This document shows positions 1-5,112 of a DNA stretch of 5,446 nt, one piece after another. The DNA is from an uncultured Bacillota bacterium (GTDB lineage Bacteria > Bacillota_I > Bacilli_A > RF39 > UBA660). Under the pieces are notes generated by a model that saw only the letters and a list, made by a program, of their open reading frames with translations, did not search any database and was not told where the DNA came from. The stretch's first letter is position 1. Each line of letters starts with the position of its first letter. The position numbers and the translations under genes were made by a program. The stretch is taken from positions 1 to 5,446 of the forward strand of contig CAOJZR010000056.1 in the NCBI GenBank assembly GCA_948466105.1, given 5' to 3'.

Positions 1-1143
1 ATAATCTGTATTTCCTAAATAATTATTAAATTGATTACATTTATCATTGCATATACTACAAATTTCGTAAATATGCATAACACCATTATTAGTTTCATAC
101 CTTTTCTTACCATCTGGAACACAGTCCACTTCTTTTTCAATACGTCTACCGCATTTATTACATGCATTAACTTCCAAATGTTTGCCTGAAATAGGCGATA
201 CTTCAATAACAGTTTCAAATTCGCAATCTAATACTTGTTCTTCTCTGTATCCATATTCCTTACATTCTGTTACTAATAAATGTTTAAAGTCATCCAAAGC
301 TTCAACTGAAATATCAAAATCACAAACAACATTTTTATGAATTGTTACTTCAGTTCCACATTTGCACATATAAGTTGCTTCTAATAGAAGTGATCCATCA
401 CTATTAACCTTCTTATATTTGTAAACTAAGTCAGTAGGAATCTCGCCATGTAAGAAATGTTTACGTGTTACTTCATAATCACAAGTCTTACAATAACTTT
501 TTTCATATCCATTTTCATAAGTTTTCTTTAAAGAATGTAATCTTTTTTTCGTTTTTCCACATGTACAAATTCCTTGTTCTTCTTTATCATTAAGTTCTAT
601 CCATGTATACTTATGTTCATGTTTAATACTTTGAAGTTTATCTTTTTTTGTTTTCTTATCTTTATTATTTTCATCGGTATTAGTATCAACTTCTTTATTA
701 TTATCTTTATTCCATGTTCTTAAGTATTCTAATAATAACAGATTTTCATCAGATTCACCACTATAATTTTTTATTCCAAAATGTCTAGCTAAGGAAAGTC
801 GATAACTAAGATCGCTTTCATAACCTGAAGTATGTAGTGCATCAACAATTGATAGACCTTTATAACTAGACTTTGATAAATCAGGAATAACTAATAAGTC
901 AGTTTCCTTAGATGTTGTCTTACCCATAAAATGATCCATTTCGATAACACTATTTTGATTTAATAATAAGTTTTCTTTATTATCAAGATCAACAATTATA
1001 TCAATATTAGAATTATTCTCAGCTGCTGTTACTTTATCACTTTTAAGTGCAAAACCACTTAATGTTGTTGTAAGAGCTAAAAGCGCTGTTAAAGTTTTAA
1101 AATAACTTCTTTTTTTTATAAATTTTATATGTTTTTCTTCCAA
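1..1143 (-). CDS. Exported cysteine-pair-rich protein with wall-hydrolase-like segment (partial, C-terminus beyond window)
   Basis: The frame is open from a TTG at 1141-1143 to the window edge without a stop (381 residues visible). The TTG start is supported by a purine-rich RBS at 1151-1160 and because it gives a complete signal peptide: Lys/Arg-rich residues 3-16, hydrophobic core about 17-33, likely cleavage near Ala40-Ala41. Residues 95-141 contain SIVDAL, then GIKNYSGESDENLLLL (123-138). From memory this resembles the SIVDYL...GI.NYTGTA.QN..LL segment found in Firmicutes cell-wall hydrolases. A charged Asn/Asp/Lys linker follows (about 145-172). From residue 175 on there are 15 cysteines (193, 195, 218, 221, 260, 262, 274, 294, 307, 328, 331, 341, 362, 365, 369), many as CxC or CxxC, plus His residues. 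The first unit (H-x-Y-x-W ... CxCG ... H) recalls short Cys-pair repeats of gut Firmicutes surface proteins. No catalytic domain is visible. I infer a secreted, wall-associated, possibly zinc-binding protein; its exact function is unknown. Confidence 0.85.
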   Translation of the reverse strand, partial: MEEKHIKFIKKRSYFKTLTALLALTTTLSGFALKSDKVTAAENNSNIDIIVDLDNKENLLLNQNSVIEMDHFMGKTTSKETDLLVIPDLSKSSYKGLSIVDALHTSGYESDLSYRLSLARHFGIKNYSGESDENLLLLEYLRTWNKDNNKEVDTNTDENNKDKKTKKDKLQSIKHEHKYTWIELNDKEEQGICTCGKTKKRLHSLKKTYENGYEKSYCKTCDYEVTRKHFLHGEIPTDLVYKYKKVNSDGSLLLEATYMCKCGTEVTIHKNVVCDFDISVEALDDFKHLLVTECKEYGYREEQVLDCEFETVIEVSPISGKHLEVNACNKCGRRIEKEVDCVPDGKKRYETNNGVMHIYEICSICNDKCNQFNNYLGNTDY

Positions 1144-1150
1144 TTATATT

Positions 1151-1160
1151 CTTCCCTTCT
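1151..1160 (-). promoter_or_regulatory. Ribosome binding site of the TTG-started edge gene
   Basis: The minus strand reads AGAAGGGAAG, about seven bases before the TTG at 1143. It decides the start, because the first in-frame ATG lies at codon 69, well past the signal peptide. Confidence 0.6.
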
Positions 1161-1210
1161 ACTAAATTCCTAGCTTATACTAACTCTATAAATATATGCT
1201 AAAGAAAAAG

Positions 1211-1226
1211 AAAAGTGACCACTTTT
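1211..1226. repeat. Short perfect inverted repeat, possible operator or weak terminator
   Basis: AAAAGTG (1211-1217) and CACTTTT (1220-1226) form a seven-base dyad around a two-base centre. The centre is too small for a good RNA hairpin; with a four-base loop only six pairs remain, followed on the minus strand by a pyrimidine-rich tract. It lies about 70 bases upstream of the edge gene, where a repressor or activator site would be reasonable. I do not recognise the site, and no clear sigma-A promoter for the edge gene can be assigned around it. Confidence 0.4.
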
Positions 1227-1277
1227 TTATTAAAACATAAATATTAAGTCACAATAAAGATACTATCATATATAAAC

Positions 1278-1309
1278 AAAAAAAGCAATATATTCAATTC
1301 GAATATATT
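1278..1309 (-). terminator. Intrinsic terminator downstream of mbl
   Basis: On the minus strand a perfect nine-pair stem, AATATATTC with GAATATATT (arms 1301-1309 and 1287-1295), closes a five-base loop. It is followed after GC by seven U residues (1278-1284). It lies 17 bases past the mbl stop. The stem has only one G-C pair, so it is weak by usual standards but typical for so AT-rich a genome. It probably separates the sporulation/mbl block from the edge gene. Confidence 0.6.
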
Positions 1310-1325
1310 ACTAATTAAAACTAAT

Positions 1326-2318
1326 CTATCGAGTTATCATACTTATATTATCTAATAAAACACCTGTTCCTTCAGCTACACAAGTAAGCGGACTTTCAGC
1401 TATAAAAACTGGTACTTTCAATTCGTGTGTTAAAAGCTCATCAAACCCTCGAATTAATGCTCCACCTCCAGTAACAACAATACCTTTATCAATAATATCT
1501 GCTGATAATTCAGGTGGCGTTTGTTCTAAAACTGATTTAGCAGTATGAATAATAATATAAACACTCTCTCTTAATGCTTCCTCAACTTCTTCTGAACAAA
1601 TCGTAATTGTATGTGGTAAGCCAGTTACTAGATCTCTTCCTCTAACTTCCATTTTTTCACTTTTCTTTTTATCAAGAAAAACAGTTCCAATATTAAACTT
1701 AATTTCCTCAGCTGTTCGATCACCTATTAACAGTTTATATTTGTCTTTTATATATTTCATTATATCGGCATCAAATACATTTCCTGCAACTTTAATAGAA
1801 GATGAAGTAACAATCCCTCCAAGTGATAAAATAGCAATATCAGTTGTACCTCCGCCAATATCAATTACCATATTACCACTAGGTTTTGAGATATCCATTC
1901 CAGCACCAATTGCGGCTACTTTAGGTTCCTCTTCTAAAAATACCTTACGGGCCCCTGTTTTCTCTGCTGCCTCTCTAATAGCATTTTTTTCAACTTGCGT
2001 GATATTAGACGGACAACATATCAAAATACGAGGTCGTGCTAAAAAGCTTTTACCATTTATCTTACGTATGAAATAATTAAGCATCACCTCAGTTATTTCG
2101 AAATCAGCAATAACCCCATCTTTCATAGGTCGTATTGCCACTACATTACCTGGAGTTCTTCCAAGCATATTCCTAGCTTCACTGCCAACCGCTAAAGGCT
2201 TACGTGTATCAGCATCTATAGCCACTACACTTGGCTCATTAAGAACAATACCTTGGCCTCTAACATATATTAAAACATTTGCAGTTCCTAAATCAATTCC
2301 TATATCTTTAGCGAACAT
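1326..2318 (-). CDS. mbl: Mbl, MreB-family actin-like cell-shape protein
   Basis: This is an ATP-binding bacterial actin that forms membrane-associated filaments and guides the elongation machinery for lateral-wall peptidoglycan. The 330 residues match the family length. Nucleotide-binding motifs are present: phosphate-1 loop GIDLGTANVLI (7-17), the EEEPKVAAIGAG segment (129-140) with the conserved acidic residues, phosphate-2 DIGGGTTDIA (153-162), and the adenosine motif VVTGGGAL (281-288). The opening MFAKDIGIDLGTANVLI, the LICCPSNIT segment and the position directly after spoIIID fit Mbl rather than MreB or MreBH. The ATG is fixed by the family start (MFA[RK]DIGIDLG). The RBS is poor: only a GTGAT very close to the ATG, with no AGGAGG. 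An extended -10 promoter may lie in the 57-base gap upstream. The gene ends with TAG, followed by a terminator hairpin. Confidence 0.95.
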   Translation of the reverse strand: MFAKDIGIDLGTANVLIYVRGQGIVLNEPSVVAIDADTRKPLAVGSEARNMLGRTPGNVVAIRPMKDGVIADFEITEVMLNYFIRKINGKSFLARPRILICCPSNITQVEKNAIREAAEKTGARKVFLEEEPKVAAIGAGMDISKPSGNMVIDIGGGTTDIAILSLGGIVTSSSIKVAGNVFDADIMKYIKDKYKLLIGDRTAEEIKFNIGTVFLDKKKSEKMEVRGRDLVTGLPHTITICSEEVEEALRESVYIIIHTAKSVLEQTPPELSADIIDKGIVVTGGGALIRGFDELLTHELKVPVFIAESPLTCVAEGTGVLLDNISMITR

Positions 2319-2345
2319 TCTATCACGCTCATTTCTACTTTCATT

Positions 2346-2354
2346 ATTATATCA
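2346..2354 (-). promoter_or_regulatory. Candidate extended -10 promoter for mbl
   Basis: The minus strand carries TGATATAAT, a perfect TATAAT preceded by the TGn extension, in the gap between spoIIID and mbl. No good -35 hexamer is seen 16-18 bases upstream. It would let mbl be transcribed in vegetative cells independently of the sporulation genes, as its housekeeping role requires. The same nine bases recur at 5078-5086 upstream of rpiB. Confidence 0.45.
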
Positions 2355-2375
2355 CAATATCCCTTATATTAACTA

Positions 2376-2630
2376 TTAATTTGCCAAATTTAGGTATTTT
2401 TTTTTCGTTGATTCTCCACCTCGTATATGTCGTATATTTAAATGATGTTTAAGTATTTTATCGACCTCATTGTAGAGTTTTCTATCTATTTGAAAAAGTC
2501 TTTCGTGCAAATCCTTATGCACAGTACTTTTAGATACGTTAAAAATGAGAGCTAACTGTCTAACTGTCTTTTTAGTTTTAATCATATAATTAGCCTCATC
2601 TAAAACTCTATTATTAATACTAGTTCCCAA
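2376..2630 (-). CDS. spoIIID: SpoIIID, mother-cell sporulation transcription regulator
   Basis: SpoIIID is a small helix-turn-helix DNA-binding protein that activates or represses many sigma-E and sigma-K genes in the mother cell. From a TTG at 2628-2630 it is 84 residues. The HTH covers about residues 22-45 (TVRQLALIFNVSKSTVHKDL), and the conserved basic tail segment RHIRGGEST lies at 67-75. Both match B. subtilis SpoIIID closely. I prefer this TTG over the GTG at 2637-2639. AGGGG (2639-2643) is eight bases before the TTG but touches the GTG, and the TTG start puts the conserved Ile at residue 5, as in the Bacillus protein. The GTG start would add three residues (MFC). The gene lies between spoIIQ and mbl, as in Bacillus. 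It is slightly shorter than the 93-residue Bacillus protein, lacking an acidic tail. Confidence 0.93.
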   Translation of the reverse strand: MGTSINNRVLDEANYMIKTKKTVRQLALIFNVSKSTVHKDLHERLFQIDRKLYNEVDKILKHHLNIRHIRGGESTKKKYLNLAN

Positions 2631-2638
2631 GCAAAACA

Positions 2639-2643
2639 CCCCT
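2639..2643 (-). promoter_or_regulatory. Ribosome binding site deciding the spoIIID start
   Basis: The minus strand reads AGGGG here, followed by eight bases and then TTG. The upstream GTG follows this core directly, with at most one base shared and no spacer, so it would be a poor start. Confidence 0.5.
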
Positions 2644-2648
2644 AATAG

Positions 2649-2656
2649 ATTATATA
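2649..2656 (-). promoter_or_regulatory. Candidate -10 element upstream of spoIIID
   Basis: The minus strand reads TATATAAT. It contains a perfect sigma-A TATAAT and also matches six of eight positions of the sigma-E -10 consensus CATACAAT. A GCATAAA about 13 bases upstream is a partial sigma-E -35 match. In Bacillus spoIIID depends on sigma-E. The resulting leader would be very short (about 12 bases to the TTG), so this is weak evidence. Confidence 0.25.
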
Positions 2657-2680
2657 ATTCTTATTTTTTTTTATGCATAT

Positions 2681-3316
2681 CTATTGGATTTCGCTTACAT
2701 TTTTGTCATAGTATTCTTCAGGATTTACATTACTGCCATTAATAATTAACTCAAAGTGTAAATGATCTTTTAAATCTTTAGCAATATTTGCTTCACCACT
2801 CTTACCAATAACAGTATTTTGAGTAACCACATCATTTTCTTTTACAGTTATTTCACTTAAGCTCTCATATACGCTTATAATATTATTATCATGCTTAATT
2901 TCTACTATTTTGCCTAATAATTCATCTTCTTTAACACTTGTAACAGTTCCATCTAAAACAGCTACAACATCAAAATGTTCTTTACCATTATATGTACAAC
3001 CACTATTTTGCAAATAAGTTTTTTCATAGTAAAGAATTGAATTTTTTTGACTTTCATTATCTGCTTGATAATCATAATAACTCTTTTGTAGTTTTACATC
3101 TTCATCTAAATATGGTCTTATTATCTTATTACTAACATTTACAACAGGAACATCCTCTTCAAAAATTGTCTTATTTACATAAGGTGTATCTGTATTATTT
3201 TTGAAGTTGCTGTTGGTTGTAATATTATCTATAAGATATAAACCACATAAAATAAAAGCAAACCCAAAAGCATATAAGCCATATACTACTTCCTTTTTTA
3301 ACTTTCTTTGTTTCAT
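2681..3316 (-). CDS. spoIIQ: SpoIIQ, forespore engulfment/channel protein with degenerate M23 (LytM) domain
   Basis: SpoIIQ is made in the forespore, crosses its membrane once and binds SpoIIIAH from the mother cell, forming the channel and zipper between the two membranes during engulfment. The 211 residues show a basic N-terminus, one membrane helix (about 11-30), a spacer, and an M23/LytM-like domain from about 105 to 203. DGTVTSVKEDELLGKIVEI (122-140), VYESLSEITV (149-158) and DHLHFEL (184-190) align well with Bacillus SpoIIQ. HLH (185-187) is the second metal motif. The first motif (HxxxD in active M23 enzymes) is replaced around GCTYN (106-110), so neither His nor Asp ligand is present and peptidase activity is unlikely. 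The ATG has a strong RBS, GAGGTGAG, at 3320-3327. It ends about 50 bases before spoIIID. The Asp/Ser-rich C-terminal tail of the Bacillus protein is absent. Confidence 0.9.
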   Translation of the reverse strand: MKQRKLKKEVVYGLYAFGFAFILCGLYLIDNITTNSNFKNNTDTPYVNKTIFEEDVPVVNVSNKIIRPYLDEDVKLQKSYYDYQADNESQKNSILYYEKTYLQNSGCTYNGKEHFDVVAVLDGTVTSVKEDELLGKIVEIKHDNNIISVYESLSEITVKENDVVTQNTVIGKSGEANIAKDLKDHLHFELIINGSNVNPEEYYDKNVSEIQ

Positions 3317-3333
3317 TTTCTCACCTCTATTTT

Positions 3334-3362
3334 AAGTGTGAGCAAATATCATTTTTTTATAC
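3334..3362 (-). promoter_or_regulatory. Candidate sigma-F-type promoter of spoIIQ
   Basis: On the minus strand GTATA (3358-3362) fits the sigma-F -35 GywTA. Fourteen bases later GCTCACACTT (3334-3343) partly fits the -10 GGnrAnAnTw, missing the second G and the purine. B. subtilis spoIIQ is a classic sigma-F gene, so location supports the reading. The predicted start would fall right at the RBS, which weakens it. Confidence 0.25.
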
Positions 3363-3369
3363 AATTTTT

Positions 3370-4284
3370 TTAAATTTTTTTTATAGTAACACCACTATAA
3401 TAATGCTTTAATATTTCATCATATGTATATTTTTTTAATGCCATAGCTTGTGCACCATATTGACTCATCCCAACACCATGGCCATAACCTTTAGTTGTTA
3501 CAACAACTTTTTCACCATTTTGAACAATAGTAAAAAAAGCTGATCTTATTTTTAATTTATTCATTACTTCACCACCAGTAAATTTATTTCCGTTTATTTT
3601 TATTTCTTTTATTCTTCCTGTACTAGTTGTTTTTAAAATGTCTAACTTTATTTCATCTTGATAACTAACCCCAAGCTTTTCATAAAACTCTTTTAAAGTA
3701 AAATTATTAACTTCTTCATACACTGGTGAAACCTCTTCATCCCATGTTGATGTCACACTTCTAAGATAAGGTATTTCGGCAGTAAAAACATCTTCACTAT
3801 TTTCTGTTGCTCCTACACTTGTTGAAAAAAAGAAAGCATCTACCACTTGTCCTTCATAATCCAAGTACTCGCCCTTTGTTTCCACTACTGCTGTTTTAAT
3901 TTTGTTTATCTTTTCCACATACTTATCTTTCCAAACACTTTTTAAATATTCATCAGTTAAATAAACTTGGTTCATTACAGTGTCAACAACATCATAATCT
4001 TTATCTTTATTATAAGCCATTCTTTTCATAACATAACTTCTAGCAGCAACAGCTTGAGCTTTTAAAGCTTCAAGTTCAAATGTTACTGGCATCTCGCCAG
4101 CTAAAACACCTGTGATATATTCCTCAAATGGCACCTTTTCAATAACACCTGTATCTTCATGTTTTACACGAACAAACATATTAGATACAAATTTAAACTT
4201 TATCTCATCATCTCTAACAAATAAATTAATGACTAAGTAAGGAATTACAATTATTAAAAGTGTCACATATATTACTTTTTTCAT
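3370..4284 (-). CDS. spoIID: SpoIID, engulfment lytic transglycosylase
   Basis: SpoIID is a membrane-anchored mother-cell enzyme that cleaves peptidoglycan glycan strands stripped of their peptides by SpoIIP, driving engulfment with SpoIIM and SpoIIP. The 304 residues begin with a basic-hydrophobic anchor (about 4-23). VLAGEMP (60-66) holds the catalytic Glu64, aligning with Glu88 of the B. subtilis enzyme. LKAQAVAARSY (74-84) follows it. FFFSTSVGATENSEDVF and the end motif GYGHGVGMSQYGA (266-278) complete the SpoIID domain. The His-Cys-Cys zinc site of clostridial SpoIID is absent (the region reads VDTVMNQVY), as in Bacillus. The ATG has a good RBS (AAAGGTGATG). It precedes spoIIQ by 53 bases and follows the YwzB-like gene; murA, which sits next to spoIID in Bacillus, is missing. 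Its own promoter appears to lie at 4302-4334. Confidence 0.95.
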   Translation of the reverse strand: MKKVIYVTLLIIVIPYLVINLFVRDDEIKFKFVSNMFVRVKHEDTGVIEKVPFEEYITGVLAGEMPVTFELEALKAQAVAARSYVMKRMAYNKDKDYDVVDTVMNQVYLTDEYLKSVWKDKYVEKINKIKTAVVETKGEYLDYEGQVVDAFFFSTSVGATENSEDVFTAEIPYLRSVTSTWDEEVSPVYEEVNNFTLKEFYEKLGVSYQDEIKLDILKTTSTGRIKEIKINGNKFTGGEVMNKLKIRSAFFTIVQNGEKVVVTTKGYGHGVGMSQYGAQAMALKKYTYDEILKHYYSGVTIKKI

Positions 4285-4301
4285 AACATCACCTTTTTCT
4301 A

Positions 4302-4334
4302 ATAATATAACTTTTTTTTGAAAAAATATGTCAA
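4302..4334 (-). promoter_or_regulatory. Candidate promoter of spoIID (sigma-A or sigma-E)
   Basis: The minus strand has a perfect TTGACA (4329-4334), followed after 19 bases by TATATT (4304-4309), a long sigma-A spacer. Overlapping it, ACATATT (4325-4331), 15 bases and TATATTAT (4302-4309) fit a sigma-E promoter (kmATATT, CATACAmT) at six of seven and five of eight positions. B. subtilis spoIID is a sigma-E gene, so the second reading is functionally attractive. Sequence alone does not separate them. Confidence 0.45.
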
Positions 4335-4340
4335 AAAAAA
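4312..4340. repeat. Perfect AT-rich inverted repeat between ywzB-like gene and spoIID
   Basis: TTTTTTTTGA (4312-4321) and TCAAAAAAAA (4331-4340) are perfect complements around a nine-base centre. The stem has one G-C pair, so it is not a convincing terminator. On the minus strand it covers the -35 region of the candidate spoIID promoter. It may be only a by-product of homopolymer runs, an A-tract-rich curved segment, or a site affecting promoter use. Confidence 0.45.
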
Positions 4341-4347
4341 AGATTAT

Positions 4348-4539
4348 TTACATCATATATGTAAAAAAATCATATAAAAAATTAGTCACTAAATAAGTTA
4401 AAGCCATTATTAACATCATTACTAAAATGCGTGCTTGAAAATAGCGATTTTTTTTAAAAATATTTGCTAAATTAATACTATCTATTGCCCATATCGCAAA
4501 AAATAAGGTTATTATATATAATATTACTTTTAAATTCAT
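4348..4539 (-). CDS. ywzB: DUF1146 (YwzB-family) small membrane protein
   Basis: The 63 residues form two membrane helices (about 3-19 and 38-58) joined by a basic cytoplasmic-type loop, NIFKKNRYFQAR (26-37). The loop and the following YLVTNFLYDF (49-58) match the signature of the YwzB/DUF1146 family (IN..FKKNR.FQAR...YLVTNF..D). The family's biochemical function is unknown to me. In Bacillus it sits upstream of ywmB-murAA-spoIID, and here it lies directly upstream of spoIID. The ATG overlaps the rpiB stop (ATGA, 4536-4539) and has an RBS AAGGAAGAAA at 4541-4550 inside rpiB, so the two are translationally coupled. The gene is slightly shorter than the Bacillus protein. Confidence 0.85.
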   Translation of the reverse strand: MNLKVILYIITLFFAIWAIDSINLANIFKKNRYFQARILVMMLIMALTYLVTNFLYDFFTYMM

Positions 4540-4979
4540 TTTTCTTCCTTATAATTATTAATCTTATCTCTTCTTCTTATATATCGTTCTATATTAGAAA
4601 ATGGCGTCGTAATAAAAGTATCTATTACCTTTTTTGTTTTATCCTTACTCATACTACTACTAATAGCTATAACATTAGCATCATTATCATTTCTTGTCAA
4701 ATATGCTTCTTTAACTGTGTTTACTTTTGCACAACGAACATTTTTTACTTTATTACAAGCAATACTAATACCAATTCCAGATCCACATAGAACAAGGCCA
4801 AAATCAATTTTTTTATCTCTTATTAATCTACCAAGTTCAAAAGCAAAATCTGGATAATCATCATTAATATCATATTTCTTAGGTCCTAACTCAATTATCT
4901 CATATCTATTTTTTAAATTATTTATGATTTCTTGTTTTTTTTCAATTCCATTATGATCACACGATATAGCTATTTTCAT
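4536..4979 (-). CDS. rpiB: RpiB/LacAB-family sugar-phosphate isomerase (probable ribose-5-phosphate isomerase B)
   Basis: RpiB interconverts ribose 5-phosphate and ribulose 5-phosphate in the pentose phosphate pathway. The 147 residues show CDHNG (7-11), DYPDFA (41-46), the anion-hole loop with the catalytic base LCGSGIGISIACNK (64-77, Cys65 aligning with E. coli Cys66), NDANVIAI (99-106), and Arg132 and Arg136 at the phosphate-binding arginines (E. coli Arg133/Arg137). Oddly, Asp98 stands where E. coli has His99, the residue linked to sugar ring opening. Substrate specificity is therefore less certain, and another RpiB/LacAB-type isomerase activity is possible. It ends with TGA inside the ATGA overlap with the ywzB-like gene. 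The RBS is AAGGAAG about ten bases before the ATG. In Bacillus the equivalent ywlF lies between rpmE and the ywzB/spoIID region, in agreement with this order. Confidence 0.87.
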   Translation of the reverse strand: MKIAISCDHNGIEKKQEIINNLKNRYEIIELGPKKYDINDDYPDFAFELGRLIRDKKIDFGLVLCGSGIGISIACNKVKNVRCAKVNTVKEAYLTRNDNDANVIAISSSMSKDKTKKVIDTFITTPFSNIERYIRRRDKINNYKEEK

Positions 4980-5077
4980 TTTTTGCCACTTCCTTTTCTC
5001 TTTTTTATATAAAAATTATATTTTGCGAGCAATAATTCAAATACTTTTTCTATTTCTTCTATATTATGACATTTATA

Positions 5078-5086
5078 ATTATATCA
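5078..5086 (-). promoter_or_regulatory. Candidate extended -10 promoter for rpiB-ywzB
   Basis: The minus strand reads TGATATAAT just after the rpmE terminator, identical to the nine bases upstream of mbl. No convincing -35 is seen; the bases 17 upstream read CAGATT. The predicted start gives a leader of about 90 bases before rpiB. Confidence 0.4.
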
Positions 5087-5087
5087 T

Positions 5088-5112
5088 AAAAAAAAGCATT
5101 AATCTGCTTTTT
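5088..5112 (-). terminator. Intrinsic terminator overlapping the end of rpmE
   Basis: On the minus strand AAAAAGCA (5105-5112) pairs with TGCTTTTT (5091-5098) around a six-base loop that contains the rpmE stop codon. The U-run covers 5088-5095, so it forms part of the descending arm. The upstream arm lies within the last codons of rpmE. The stem has two G-C pairs, modest but in keeping with this genome. It would work similarly in both directions. Confidence 0.5.

Noticed and set aside
15..218. Minus-strand open frame of 67 codons at the left edge
   Set aside because: It lies out of frame inside the large partial gene 1-1143, which has a signal peptide and ordered Cys pairs; its own translation shows no family features.
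1144..1325. Sigma-A promoter for the edge gene in the 182-base gap
   Set aside because: Several weak TATA-like boxes exist but none has a fitting -35 at 16-18 bases, so no position can be assigned.
1741..2076. Plus-strand open frame of 111 codons
   Set aside because: It is antisense to the nucleotide-binding core of mbl, and its translation is only a shadow of that conserved gene.
4312..4340. Inverted repeat as a transcription terminator before spoIID
   Set aside because: The stem is almost all A-U with a single G-C pair and no separate U-run, and it overlaps a consensus -35 box; a terminator is not convincing.
4485..4790. Plus-strand open frame of 101 codons
   Set aside because: It is antisense to rpiB and the ywzB-like gene; its Ile/Ser/Tyr-rich translation is what AT-rich antisense sequence gives.
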